From Desulfosudis oleivorans (GTDB lineage Bacteria; Desulfobacterota; Desulfobacteria; Desulfobacterales; SURF-7), in assembly GCA_020723325.1 (NCBI GenBank), contig DYJD01000005.1:231753-284539 (forward strand): a stretch of DNA of 52,787 bases, written 5' to 3'. Made by a program: the position numbers and the translations under genes. Below are positions 41,943 to 50,880 of this stretch, piece by piece. Every line of letters starts with the position of its first letter. Position 1 is the first letter of the stretch. The notes beneath the pieces are model-generated. The model had not been told where the DNA came from. It ran no database searches and saw nothing but the letters and a program-made list of their open reading frames with translations.

Positions 41943-43532
41943 TTATAAATAATCCACCCATTGCCAATGGATGGTATCACCTTGCCGCTTATTGACGATA
42001 TTACCTTTTTGAAAGGCATGAAGCAAGGCATCTTGCAATTTTTGCGGTTCTTGATCCACTGAACCCCGGACCCGTTCCAGCAATTCCGCAAGGGCCGCTT
42101 CATCGGAAAGGGCCTTGCCGTTCACGGTCCATTTGCCGAGACGCTCAACCGCATGGGCCATCATGAGCGCATAGATCGCCACAATGCGTTCCAGATTGAC
42201 CAGGGGATAGGCCTCCTCATCCGTGGCCTGGCCGGCTTGAATGCGCTTGGCAATGTCGCCCAGCCAGATATCGATGTTTTTTTCCCATTCAATGGCAACG
42301 GCATCCAGCATGGCCTTGGTCACCCCGGGGGTCTCCACAATGGCGCGGTTGGCATGGTATTCACGCCAATCATCGGTCAGGATGCGGAGGCCGTAGCGGT
42401 CGCATTCCTCGCGCACCCGCGTGCCTGGGAAAGGAGCCAAAAGGTGGAAGCCGTAGATCACTCCCATTTCACGCAGTTTCTTGCCGAAGGCCACGGTTTC
42501 CTCCACGGTGGCCGGGGTTTCGCCGGGCAACCCCAGGATGAAGGAGGCACTGGGCTGAACGCCCGCATCGTTACACATCTGCACCGCAGCCAGCACCTGT
42601 TCCGTGGTGATGCCCTTGCGGATGGTTTTAAGAATATCGGCATTGGCCGTCTCAATGCCGAAGCTCACCGAATCACAGCCGGCGGCCCGCATCTTTTGCA
42701 GAACTTCCGGTGACACCGTATCCACCCGGGCAAAGGAAGACCATTTGATTTTCAGACCCCGCCGCAGAATCTCTTCACAAATCGCCAGGCAATGTTTTTT
42801 ATTGGCCGTGAACAAATCATCGGCAATGTTGATCTGGTGGAACCCCAGGGACCCGAGATACTCCAGTTCATCCACCACCTTTTGGGCATTTCTGTAACGC
42901 ACTTTGGCGCCCACCATTTTGCGGCCCACGCAGAAAATGCATTTGTGCGGGCAGCCCCGGCTGGTGGTCATGCTGACGGCCATGCCCAAGGCCCGGTAGC
43001 GTCCCAGGGCCAGCAGATGGCGGGCCGGCAGGGGCAAAGCATCCACATCCATGAGTTCCTTACGGGCCGGGGTGCGCACCAGGCCGCTCCCATTCCGGTA
43101 GACGATGCCGTTCACCCGTTCCCACTTACGGCCGTGGGCCAGGGCCTGCATCAATTCCACCACGGTGGCTTCACCTTCACCCAGGACAATGAGATCGATG
43201 AACGGAAATTGCTCCATAGTGGCTTCGGCGCAAAAGGTCACATGGGGCCCGCCCATGACTGCCAGAAGATCGGGATTCAATTCCTTGGCATCCTTCAGGA
43301 CCTGCAGGGCATTATCAATGGTCATGGTAACGGCGGTGGCGCCGATGACCTGGGGCTGAAAGGCGTGAAGTTCGGCTGCCAGCAATTCCTTGCTGTAAGG
43401 AAAGATAACCAGATCCAGCACTTTTACTTCCACCCCGGCGGCCTCCAAAACCGCGCCCAGAAAAGCAAGCCCCAGGGGCGGCGAAGGGCCTTCGGAAATG
43501 GGATAATGGGGATTGACCAATAAAAAACGCAT
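41943..43532 (-). CDS. B12-binding-domain radical SAM protein
   Basis: A protein of about 529 residues. The N-terminal cobalamin-binding-like domain covers about 1-150 (NPHYPISEGPSPPLGLAFLG, MGGPHVTFCAE). The radical SAM core follows with its cluster motif CPHKCIFC and GGD-like FGIETANADIL, and a C-terminal extension without recognised motifs completes it. The His of canonical B12 domains (DxHxxG) is not evident, so cobalamin may bind base-off without that ligand or not at all. Members modify lipids, natural products or tRNAs; no substrate can be inferred. ATG 43532 is preferred over an upstream Met because MRFLLVNP is the typical family start and the extension would overlap coaE. It sits 7 bp after coaE. 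Confidence 0.9.
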   Translation of the reverse strand: MRFLLVNPHYPISEGPSPPLGLAFLGAVLEAAGVEVKVLDLVIFPYSKELLAAELHAFQPQVIGATAVTMTIDNALQVLKDAKELNPDLLAVMGGPHVTFCAEATMEQFPFIDLIVLGEGEATVVELMQALAHGRKWERVNGIVYRNGSGLVRTPARKELMDVDALPLPARHLLALGRYRALGMAVSMTTSRGCPHKCIFCVGRKMVGAKVRYRNAQKVVDELEYLGSLGFHQINIADDLFTANKKHCLAICEEILRRGLKIKWSSFARVDTVSPEVLQKMRAAGCDSVSFGIETANADILKTIRKGITTEQVLAAVQMCNDAGVQPSASFILGLPGETPATVEETVAFGKKLREMGVIYGFHLLAPFPGTRVREECDRYGLRILTDDWREYHANRAIVETPGVTKAMLDAVAIEWEKNIDIWLGDIAKRIQAGQATDEEAYPLVNLERIVAIYALMMAHAVERLGKWTVNGKALSDEAALAELLERVRGSVDQEPQKLQDALLHAFQKGNIVNKRQGDTIHWQWVDYL

Positions 43533-43539
43533 AGTGAAA

Positions 43540-44157
43540 CTACCGCCTTTCAAACAAGTCCCGATACACCGCCAGGGCTCTAATTTGGGTTTCCGCAAGT
43601 CCTTCACTGTTGTCGATCACAATACCGGCCAATTGTTTTTTTTCTTCAATGGGCATCTGGGAACGAATGCGGGCCATGGCCGCTTCCGCGGAGATTTGGT
43701 CCCGGGCCATGAGCCGTTTAAGTTGAAGGGTTTCCGGAATGTATACCAGGACGACATCAGTCATGGCTTTGTGCATGCCGGTTTCAAACAGCAAGGGCAC
43801 GTCCAGGATAACCACCGCATCCTTTTGACGGGCCGCGATTTCTTTCAGTTGATCAGCCACCTCGGCAAAAACAAAAGGATGCACGATGCTGTCCAGCACC
43901 TTTTTCTGCTCGTGGTCATGGAAGATGATGTCCCCCAGGGCCACGCGATCAATCTCGCCGTCCGGCGCCAGAATGCCCGGCCCGAAATGCTGACGAATTT
44001 TCTCCCAGGCCGCACTTCCTCTGCGAACCGCCTCACGGGCCACCTGGTCCGCATCAATCACCACGGCCCCGGCCGCTTTCAACATGGCAGCCACCGTGGA
44101 TTTTCCAGTGGCGATGCCGCCTGTCAGTCCTGCTACAATCAAGGTCCTTTCCTCCAT
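43540..44157 (-). CDS. coaE: Dephospho-CoA kinase
   Basis: A 205-residue P-loop kinase for the last step of coenzyme A synthesis. Walker A is GLTGGIATGKST. The motifs VIDADQVAREAV, DSIVHPFVF and ILDVPLLFETG are all CoaE signatures. Normal length. It overlaps the preceding amidohydrolase gene by 19 bases and lies 7 bp before the radical SAM gene. Confidence 0.96.
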   Translation of the reverse strand: MEERTLIVAGLTGGIATGKSTVAAMLKAAGAVVIDADQVAREAVRRGSAAWEKIRQHFGPGILAPDGEIDRVALGDIIFHDHEQKKVLDSIVHPFVFAEVADQLKEIAARQKDAVVILDVPLLFETGMHKAMTDVVLVYIPETLQLKRLMARDQISAEAAMARIRSQMPIEEKKQLAGIVIDNSEGLAETQIRALAVYRDLFERR

Positions 44158-45374
44158 CCATTTTTACATCCCGCCTCATATCGCAGTTGGCCGTTTAAGT
44201 AAATAGCCTGAATCTGTTTCAGGCTTCCCGGTAGGTCTTTGGGTGAACCTTTTACCACAATGAAATCCGCCGGCCGGCCTGCTTTTATTTGTCCCCGACC
44301 CTCGAGCCCGAGCAAATCGGCGCCGTTCTTGGCAGCGCATTTTACGGCTTCCATAATCGAATAACCGGCGGCCATGAACAGCCCCAGTTCATCCCGTAAT
44401 GCCCGCCCATGATGAACCCCCGGACTGGCGGCGTCGGTGCCCACAGCCAAGAGCACCCCGGCTTTTTGGGCAGCAGCCATCTGTTCCAGTTGATGGTCGA
44501 GGTTTTTTTGCGCCACGGTCTGCTCCAGGCTACCCAGGGGCGTCACAGCAGCATAGGCTGCCATGGTCACGGCCGTGGGCACCCAGATGGTGCCGTGGTC
44601 CGCCATGCGCTTTAAATTATCCATCCCCATGAAAAAGCCATGTTCAATGGAGCGGCAGCCGGCCATGACCGAGTCCCGCACCGGACCTTCGCCGTTGGCA
44701 TGGATCATGGTATCCAGCCCTTTTTTGCGGGCGGCCGCCACGGCTGCCGTGAGTTCGGCGAGATCAAATTGGGATTGGGTCTTGCGGCCGAATTCTTTCA
44801 GGCTGTTCAGACCGGAATTCACAATTTTCAAATGATTTTTGGGTTCCGCATCCAGGGCCACGGCCTCGGCCAGGGGTTGACCGGGGCTGGGCGGCCGGCC
44901 GATCAAACGGCCGTAACGACCGGCCTGGTGAAAGGCCCGGCCGGCGCAGCGGACCACCACCGGTGTTAGTTTTTCAAAGGCGGTTTCATGTAAGAAGCGG
45001 ACCACATGGCCGTGGTGATCACCGCCGTCCCGCACTGCCAGGATTCCGTGTTTCCAATGTTCCTGCAAATGTTCCCGGATCAAGACACAGGCTGCGGCGT
45101 ATGGGTTGTCGAGCTGACCTTGGCGTTCGGCAGGGTCAATGGTGCCGGACATGCACAGATGCACATGGCTGTCTATCAGCGGCGGCAGGAGGGTGCAATC
45201 GGAAAAATTGAGGAGTTCTTCAAGAGGGCCGGGAATGGCCGGGTCCGAGCCATGGTCTGCCGGGCCAATGGCATGAACCAGCCCTTGGGTAATTTGCAGC
45301 ACGGCATTGTGCCGGATGGGGCTGCCACTGCCGTCGATGAGCCAGCCGGCTTTGCAGGCAATCCCTCCGCTCAT
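44139..45374 (-). CDS. Metal-dependent amidohydrolase
   Basis: A 411-residue enzyme of the amidohydrolase superfamily (imidazolonepropionase/prolidase-like group). Metal ligands are DSHVHL, then His in IHANG and EHGFF, and Asp in GTDAASPG. Lys in HLKIVNSG may be the carboxylated bridging residue. C-terminal GLEGRGQIKAGRPADFIVVK is typical of the family's composite beta-sandwich. Substrate could be a dipeptide, cyclic amide or other C-N bond; the sequence does not say. Its ATG overlaps the cinA stop (ATGA). Confidence 0.9.
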   Translation of the reverse strand: MSGGIACKAGWLIDGSGSPIRHNAVLQITQGLVHAIGPADHGSDPAIPGPLEELLNFSDCTLLPPLIDSHVHLCMSGTIDPAERQGQLDNPYAAACVLIREHLQEHWKHGILAVRDGGDHHGHVVRFLHETAFEKLTPVVVRCAGRAFHQAGRYGRLIGRPPSPGQPLAEAVALDAEPKNHLKIVNSGLNSLKEFGRKTQSQFDLAELTAAVAAARKKGLDTMIHANGEGPVRDSVMAGCRSIEHGFFMGMDNLKRMADHGTIWVPTAVTMAAYAAVTPLGSLEQTVAQKNLDHQLEQMAAAQKAGVLLAVGTDAASPGVHHGRALRDELGLFMAAGYSIMEAVKCAAKNGADLLGLEGRGQIKAGRPADFIVVKGSPKDLPGSLKQIQAIYLNGQLRYEAGCKNGWRKGP

Positions 45375-46636
45375 TTCAAGGACTGCTGTTCGGAGCCAAG
45401 CAATTCCCGGCGCAGGGTTTCAAGGGCCGCCATGGTGAAAATGGTCTTGTTCCGGGAACGGCTGCCAAACGAAAGCACATAGCGTTTGGAACGGGTTTCC
45501 GTGGGCGTGGCAATTCCGATGCAGATGGTGCCCACTGGCTTGTGATCGGTCCCGCCTTCGGGTCCGGCAATGCCGCTGGTGGCCAAACCATAGGTGGCCC
45601 CTGAAAAACGCCGGACGCCCACGGCCATCTCCCGAACCGTGGCTTCATCCACAGCACCGTGGGCCGAGAGGGTTTCCGGGGCAACCCCCAGCAGATCCTG
45701 CTTGGCCTGGTTGGAATAGGTCACGGCGGAAAAAAGAAAATAGGCGGAACTGCCCGGCACATTGGTGAGCAGATTGGAAATCAATCCGCCGGTGCAGCTT
45801 TCGGCCACGGCCAGGGTTTGGCTGCGCTCCTTGAGCAAACGGCCGATGGCTTCTTCCATGGTCTCGCCCTCTGTTGAAAAAATCCATTGTCCCAGGCGCT
45901 CCAAGACCCAGTCCACGGCGGATTGAACCTGCTTTTGAACATGGCTGAGATTTTCACCATGAATATATAGTTTGATTTGAATGACCGGGAAACTGGCCCG
46001 CAGACCGAATTTTATACCCGGCAAAGCCTGCTCGAAGCCGGCCAGGCGTTCGCTGACCACGGCCTCGGGCAAACCGAACAGACACATGGTTTTAAGCACC
46101 CGGGTCTCCTTTGCCCCCCCTTGGAGCTTGCGGATGCGCGGCAGGACCGCTTCATCCAGCATCCGAACCATCTCCGAGGGCACTCCCGGCAGGCAGAAAA
46201 AGCAGCAGCGGCCCACCTGCAACTGAAAACCAGGGGCTGTGCCCACCGGGTTGGGCAGACAGATGGAGCCTTTGGGCAGCATGGCCTGCTTCTGGTCGGC
46301 GGATGAACTCTGGCGGCCGCGGGCCTCAAAAAATCGGCGGATGGATTCATCGGCCACCGGATCAAAGACCAATTCCACCCCTGCGGCGGCGGCCATGGCC
46401 GCGGAGGTCAGGTCGTCAAAGGTCGGGCCGATGCCGCCGGTGACCACGGCAATGTCGGCCCTGGCGGCGATTTCCAGGATGACTGCCCTAAGACGTTCCA
46501 GCTCGTCACCCACACAATTATGGCGGCTCACCTCAAGACCGGCTTCGCAAAGTTTTTCGGCAATATGGGCGGAATTACTGTCCACCACGGCGCCTGTCAG
46601 GACTTCATCTCCGGTTGACAGAACTTCAGCTAACAT
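45371..46636 (-). CDS. cinA: CinA-family protein (NMN amidase-type)
   Basis: A 421-residue protein of normal full CinA length. The N-terminal MoaB/MogA-like domain (about 1-170) carries LSTGDEVLTGAVVDSNSAHI and VTGGIGPTFDDLT. The C-terminal domain (about 250-415) carries LAVAESCTGGLISNLLTNVP and YGLATSGIAGPEGGTDHKPV, the signature of nicotinamide-nucleotide deamidase. Such proteins recycle NMN to NaMN. AGGAGA precedes the ATG. It heads a tight operon with the amidohydrolase, coaE, radical SAM and PilZ genes, giving NAD and CoA cofactor steps in one transcript. Confidence 0.95.
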   Translation of the reverse strand: MLAEVLSTGDEVLTGAVVDSNSAHIAEKLCEAGLEVSRHNCVGDELERLRAVILEIAARADIAVVTGGIGPTFDDLTSAAMAAAAGVELVFDPVADESIRRFFEARGRQSSSADQKQAMLPKGSICLPNPVGTAPGFQLQVGRCCFFCLPGVPSEMVRMLDEAVLPRIRKLQGGAKETRVLKTMCLFGLPEAVVSERLAGFEQALPGIKFGLRASFPVIQIKLYIHGENLSHVQKQVQSAVDWVLERLGQWIFSTEGETMEEAIGRLLKERSQTLAVAESCTGGLISNLLTNVPGSSAYFLFSAVTYSNQAKQDLLGVAPETLSAHGAVDEATVREMAVGVRRFSGATYGLATSGIAGPEGGTDHKPVGTICIGIATPTETRSKRYVLSFGSRSRNKTIFTMAALETLRRELLGSEQQSLK

Positions 46637-46938
46637 GGCCGTCTCCTATCGGTCCTTTGTAAGTACTCAGGTGAATAAGCTAAAATCTTCAGCACAATCG
46701 CATCTGTTTTTCGGGGTCGGGGTCGCTATCGGTATCGGGGTCGAATTGCTAATCGATTAACAAGTCAAGGCTCTTCTCTGTCATGAGCCAATTGCTTTAT
46801 TGGCGTATTGAAAAACAGAATTGATTTCGATACCGATACCGACCCCGAAAACTACTTGCAATCCTCTTGCTGAAACCCTAATACCTGTGTTTTCATCACA
46901 TAATCATAATTAACCATTATTTTTAGCAAAAGCAAAGA
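46637..46938. other. Intergenic region with dispersed repeat copy D
   Basis: This 302-bp gap between cinA and mlaA is largely filled by copy D of the (TCGGNN)n element. No gene or clear terminator for the mla operon was seen. Confidence 0.6.
46691..46872. repeat. Dispersed (TCGGNN)n inverted element, copy D
   Basis: The left arm reads TCGGGGTCGGGGTCGCTATC and continues to TCGGGGTCG after the end word GCACAATCGCATCTG. The right arm is inverted (TCGATACCGATACCGACCCC, then GAAAACTA) and ends with TTGCAATCCTCTTGCTG. The left arm is identical over 20 bp to that of copy A at 20350. The interior of about 65 bp is not shared. Confidence 0.78.
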
Positions 46939-47733
46939 TCATTCCGCCACGCGCTTCATCCGAAACTGGACATACGCATCCCGCACGGCCTGGTAAGGGT
47001 CCAGGGCCGCCTCCTTCAGGGTCTCGTAGTCGCCGATGCGCAAGGAAGTGTCGTTCACCTTTTCAAAGGTCCACAAGCCGGCCGAAAGCATCAGGGAATC
47101 CAGATAGCCGCGGGGGTGCAAAAAACCATCGCCCACATCGCCAAGGGAATCCCGCAGGCTGGATGGGCCATAGACCGGCCAGACAATGTAGAGTCCATGT
47201 CCCAGACCGTATGTTCCCAGGGATTGGCCAAGATCTTCAGGGTGCAGCGGCAGATCCGGATACTGATCCGCCGGATTGCCGAAGCCCAGCATCCCCACGG
47301 TGCTGTTGAGCAGAAACCGCGACCATTCGGCTTCGGCGGCAAAAATCCGGCCCTGCAAAAGGCAGTTGGTCAAGCGCACCGGTGCTGCCGTGTTCACAAA
47401 AAAATTGCGAATGCCGATTCGAACCGCTTCCGGCAAAACATAATTGTATCCCTGACAAAAAGGCTTCAAGGCCCAGAAATAGAGCTTATCGTTGAAATAA
47501 AACATGGCCCGGTTCCAGAATGCCAGGGGATCAGCCACCTGTACCGCCGGCTCCTTGACCTCGTCTTCTTCCAGGTAGTCGAGATCCTCCTCCTCCTCTT
47601 CGCCGGCTGTCGCGGTCTGATTCAGGGAATCAGGCTCGCCGGCGGCCGCGGCCCCGCAAACCGCCAGCAACAAACACCCAGCCAGCAATACAGCCAGCAT
47701 CCTGCGGACGAAATCAGTTGAGCCGCCGGGCAT
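46939..47733 (-). CDS. mlaA: Outer-membrane lipid asymmetry protein MlaA (VacJ)
   Basis: A 264-residue protein of the MlaA family, which draws mislocalised phospholipid from the outer leaflet. DPLAFWNRAMFYFNDKLYFW, RNFFVNTAAPVRLTNCLLQG, RFLLNSTVGMLGFGNPA and LGTYGLGHGLYIVWPVYGPS are its hallmarks. The signal sequence is ambiguous: LAGC (C20), LAVC (C26) or a plain signal peptidase site near AAAAG. A very acidic stretch (EEEEEDLDYLEEDE) follows. Its ATG overlaps the mlaC stop by one base (TAATG), so it is the last gene of mlaEFDCA. In E. coli mlaA is unlinked; here it is in the operon. Confidence 0.95.
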   Translation of the reverse strand: MPGGSTDFVRRMLAVLLAGCLLLAVCGAAAAGEPDSLNQTATAGEEEEEDLDYLEEDEVKEPAVQVADPLAFWNRAMFYFNDKLYFWALKPFCQGYNYVLPEAVRIGIRNFFVNTAAPVRLTNCLLQGRIFAAEAEWSRFLLNSTVGMLGFGNPADQYPDLPLHPEDLGQSLGTYGLGHGLYIVWPVYGPSSLRDSLGDVGDGFLHPRGYLDSLMLSAGLWTFEKVNDTSLRIGDYETLKEAALDPYQAVRDAYVQFRMKRVAE

Positions 47734-48365
47734 TACTGGGCTTTCCCGGAATTGTTTCTTTGCAGCGCAGCCTTTTCCTTGAGCTTGGCAATCAACTGAT
47801 CCGGATTTTCCTTGTTCAGGATCTCATTGAACTGGGTGCGGTAGTTCTTGACCAGACTGACACCTTCGATGAGGACATCATATACCCGCCAGGTCTCTTT
47901 TTGCTTGAACATGCGATATTCCAGGGGGATGTCGCCGGCCGGCCGCGGAATCTTGGTTTTGACCACGGCTTTGTCATCGCCCTCCAGCTCCTGGGACAGA
48001 TACACCACGGTCTCGCCCTGATAGGCATCCCGTACTTTTTTATAATAAGTGAACCCGAGAAAATCACCGAAGGTGTCGGCAAATTCTTTGCGTTGCTGGG
48101 GGGAAAAATCTTTCCAGTTGCGGCCCACGGTGCGTTTGGACACTTCTGTGAAATCAAAAATCCGCGCCACCACCGCCATGATTTTTTCCTGTTGCAGGGT
48201 CAGTTTATCGGTTCCTTTGTATTGAGGGTCCTTGAGCAGTGCGATCACCTGATCCACCGGCTCCTTCAAGGCCGCCATGGGTTCCATGGCCGCAACGGCC
48301 CAGGCCGTATTCCCCGCCTCGCTCATGATCAATATCACTAACAGGAACGATATCCGGATTCTCAT
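47733..48365 (-). CDS. mlaC: Periplasmic phospholipid shuttle MlaC
   Basis: A 210-residue periplasmic lipid carrier with a signal peptide (cleavage near TAWA-VAA). The MlaC fold is recognised from FDFTEVSKRTVGRNWKDFSP, GFTYYKKVRDAYQGETVVYL and DVLIEGVSLVKNYRTQFNEI. It moves phospholipid between MlaA at the outer membrane and the MlaFED complex at the inner membrane. It lies 32 bp after mlaD, and its stop overlaps the mlaA start. Confidence 0.95.
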   Translation of the reverse strand: MRIRISFLLVILIMSEAGNTAWAVAAMEPMAALKEPVDQVIALLKDPQYKGTDKLTLQQEKIMAVVARIFDFTEVSKRTVGRNWKDFSPQQRKEFADTFGDFLGFTYYKKVRDAYQGETVVYLSQELEGDDKAVVKTKIPRPAGDIPLEYRMFKQKETWRVYDVLIEGVSLVKNYRTQFNEILNKENPDQLIAKLKEKAALQRNNSGKAQ

Positions 48366-48397
48366 GGGTCAATGCCTCCTTTTGCAATGTTCATCTA

Positions 48398-48844
48398 CTA
48401 CAACTTGCCGAAAACATATTTGCTGATCAATTCCTCCAGGTCCAGGGCCGATTCGGTCTCGGTGATGGTATCCCCGGGTTTCAGCATCTCATCGGAGCCG
48501 CCCTGGGTCAACTTGATATATTTGTCGCCGATGAGGCCGGCGGTTTTGATGGAGGCGATCACGTCGTCGGTGAGCAGCAGCCCTTTTTGGATGCGCAGGG
48601 TCACCAAGGCCTTTTGCTGGGCCTTGTCCAGGCCCACCTTGCCCACCTGCCCCACCTGAACCCCAGCCAATTGAATGCTGGCGCCGGTCTTCAAGCCGGC
48701 CACGGATTCGAATCTGCCGTAAAGTTCATAAGTTCTGTCGCCCATAACCTCCATTTTGCCGAAACGGATAGTGAGATAACCAATACAGACGATTCCGATC
48801 AATACAAAAAAGCCTGCCGCCGTTTCCATGGTTACGCGTTTCAT
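48398..48844 (-). CDS. mlaD: MCE-domain protein MlaD
   Basis: A 148-residue protein with one N-terminal membrane helix (about residues 8-28) and a single MCE domain (about 38-118: GLKTGASIQLAGVQVGQVGK, IKTAGLIGDKYIKL). It forms the hexameric ring that docks on MlaE and receives lipid. LEELISKYVF at the C-terminus may form the central helix. It starts 15 bp after mlaF. Confidence 0.95.
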   Translation of the reverse strand: MKRVTMETAAGFFVLIGIVCIGYLTIRFGKMEVMGDRTYELYGRFESVAGLKTGASIQLAGVQVGQVGKVGLDKAQQKALVTLRIQKGLLLTDDVIASIKTAGLIGDKYIKLTQGGSDEMLKPGDTITETESALDLEELISKYVFGKL

Positions 48845-48859
48845 ACGTCCTCCATCCCT

Positions 48860-50071
48860 TCAACAAATCCGAAATTCATACTGCATGTTTTGCCAGGAGT
48901 CGGCCCGGGAAAGGATTTCCTCCAGGCGGCATTCCTTGTTGATTTCCACAAAGCCGGCCGTGATCTGAAAACAAAAGCCGGGATAAGGCGTCAGCTCCAC
49001 AATTTCAGCACGGTTCATTTCCCTGGAAAGCCGCTCACAGGTGATCCGGGCCTGGTCCAATCTGGAATTGGCCAGGATGATCATCAGACGGTTCAGGCCG
49101 CAACGGGAACAATTGTCGATGATGCGCAGATGTTTCTGCATTTTTCCCGCGAAATCCCGCATCACCTTCTGGGTGGCCAGATGTCCCAGGCGAGCATTGA
49201 TCTCCTCCATATTGCTGATGGTGAGCAGCACGATGGAAAAAGGCGTCTGGAAGCGCAGCAGCCGTGCCATCTCCTCCTTGAAACGCTTTTCCCCCATGGG
49301 CTGGGGCGCCATGCCGCCTTGGTCTTCATGACGGCTTTCATAGCCGCGGATGAAATCACGGATCACCGGGTTGTCCGACTCCTGCAATCGTTCCGGATCT
49401 CCTTCAAAAATGATCAGCCCTTCGTCCAGCATGGCAATGCGCTGGGAAATGTGAAACACATCTGGAATTTCATGACTGACCATGATGCCGGTGAACCCGA
49501 AGCGTTGCTGATAATCCGCGATCATGCTGTGCACGGCGTGCTTGCGGATGGGATCAAGGCCGGTGGTGGGTTCGTCGAACAAAATGATTTCCGGGTCCGT
49601 CACCAAGGCCCGGGCCAGGGCCACCCTCTTTTTCATTCCGCCCGAAATCTGGGAAGGATAGTGGTCATCCACATTGAACAGCTCCAATTGCTCCATCTTG
49701 TCGTGCACTTTTTTGCGGATTTCCGCCGGCTTCATGCGGGTGCGCTCCACCAGGGGCAAGGCGATGTTTTCAAACACCGTCATGGAATCAAAAAGGGCCG
49801 AGCCTTGAAACATATAGCTGATTTTGTGCTTGAAATCCTTTTTCTCAACCCCTCGCAATCTGGCCAGGGGTTTGCCGCGGTAGAGCACCTGACCGCTGTC
49901 CGGCCGCATCAGCCCGATCATATGCTTCAGCAGTACGCTTTTGCCGATGCCGCTTTTGCCGATGATGGTGGTAAGGTCCCCCTGTAAAATGCCGAGGTTC
50001 ACCCCTTTCAGCACAATGTTGGCGCCAAAGGCTTTAACCACATGATCGAATTGAATGAGGGTCTCAGTCAT
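48860..50071 (-). CDS. mlaF: MlaF ABC ATPase fused to a degenerate GGDEF domain
   Basis: A 403-residue protein. Residues 1-250 are a standard MlaF ATPase: Walker A GKSGIGKS (38-45), signature ISGGMKKR (142-149), Walker B ILFDEPTTGLDP (D166-E167) and H-loop VSHEIPD. E. coli MlaF stops near 269; here about 140 further residues follow. They have a diguanylate-cyclase-like pattern: a receiving helix, TPFSIVLLTISNMEEINARL plus GHLAT, then a hairpin with RCGLNRLMIIL where RYGGDEFAIIL would stand, and a late ITAGF...ILSRAD. The GGDEF itself is replaced (GLNRL, 325-329), so no cyclase activity is expected. ATG 50071 was chosen because the ABC fold begins there; upstream in-frame codons fall inside mlaE. 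The ribosome binding site is weak, with 5 bp to mlaE, suggesting coupling. Confidence 0.93.
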   Translation of the reverse strand: MTETLIQFDHVVKAFGANIVLKGVNLGILQGDLTTIIGKSGIGKSVLLKHMIGLMRPDSGQVLYRGKPLARLRGVEKKDFKHKISYMFQGSALFDSMTVFENIALPLVERTRMKPAEIRKKVHDKMEQLELFNVDDHYPSQISGGMKKRVALARALVTDPEIILFDEPTTGLDPIRKHAVHSMIADYQQRFGFTGIMVSHEIPDVFHISQRIAMLDEGLIIFEGDPERLQESDNPVIRDFIRGYESRHEDQGGMAPQPMGEKRFKEEMARLLRFQTPFSIVLLTISNMEEINARLGHLATQKVMRDFAGKMQKHLRIIDNCSRCGLNRLMIILANSRLDQARITCERLSREMNRAEIVELTPYPGFCFQITAGFVEINKECRLEEILSRADSWQNMQYEFRIC

Positions 50072-50076
50072 TAAAC

Positions 50077-50880
50077 TTACAACAAAAAAGAAGTCAGCAC
50101 ATAATCGAAAATCAGCACCAGAACGCATGAAACCACCACGGCCCAGGTGGTGGCGAGACTCACGCCCTTGGCGCCGAAGCCCTCTGCCATGGTATGGACA
50201 AAATACCCCCGGTAACAACAGACCGCCATGACCACGGCGGCGAAAACCACGGATTTGATGAAGCCGCCGTTGATGTCCGTCATGGACACACTCTCTTCAA
50301 TCCGAGAAAAATAAGCCCCGCGGCTGATGCCCAAGAGAAAGGAGCCGGTCACATAGCCGCCGAAGATCCCCACCACGTCGAACAGAGCCGTGAGCAGCGG
50401 AAAACTGAGAATGGCGGCGCCGATTTTGGGACTGATGAGAAAGCGGATGGGATTGATGTCCATGGTCATGAGGGCGTCGATTTGTTCCGAAACCCGCATC
50501 ACCCCCAGTTCCGCGGCAATGGCTGAGCCGGCCCGGGCAATCACCATGATGGCTGTGAGCACCGGTCCCAGTTCCCGGATGAGGGACAAGGCCACCGCAG
50601 CCCCCAGCAACCCCTCTGAGCCGAATTTCACCAGGGTGTAGTACCCCTGCAGGCCCAGCACCATGCCGGTAAAGGCCCCGGTCAGGGCCACGACAAAAAC
50701 CGACTTGGCGCCGATGAAATAGATTTGCTGAACGAGTTTAAAGAACTGTAGGGGAAAGCTGAAAATATTAGCTAGCCCGTTGAAAAAAAAAATGGCCATG
50801 CGCCCCATTTCCTGGATCAGCGCCAGCGGAGGCCTGCCAACTGCTGCCAGCCAATTCGTCAGTTCGTCGCTCCGTGCCAT
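50077..50880 (-). CDS. mlaE: Lipid ABC transporter permease MlaE
   Basis: A 267-residue inner-membrane permease with about five or six membrane helices. TGMVLGLQGYYTLVKFGSEG, ELGPVLTAIMVIARAGSAIA, AELGVMRVSEQIDALMTMDI and NPIRFLISPK are MlaE signatures, the last group forming the coupling helix for MlaF. It heads mlaEFDCA. A strong sigma-70 promoter lies about 70 bp upstream. The order E-F-D-C differs from E. coli (F-E-D-C-B), and there is no mlaB. Confidence 0.96.
   Translation of the reverse strand: MARSDELTNWLAAVGRPPLALIQEMGRMAIFFFNGLANIFSFPLQFFKLVQQIYFIGAKSVFVVALTGAFTGMVLGLQGYYTLVKFGSEGLLGAAVALSLIRELGPVLTAIMVIARAGSAIAAELGVMRVSEQIDALMTMDINPIRFLISPKIGAAILSFPLLTALFDVVGIFGGYVTGSFLLGISRGAYFSRIEESVSMTDINGGFIKSVVFAAVVMAVCCYRGYFVHTMAEGFGAKGVSLATTWAVVVSCVLVLIFDYVLTSFLL

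Noticed and set aside
50072-50218. N-terminal extension of the mlaF frame
   Set aside because: The extension lies inside mlaE in another frame and precedes the ABC fold; the ATG at 50071 matches the family start.
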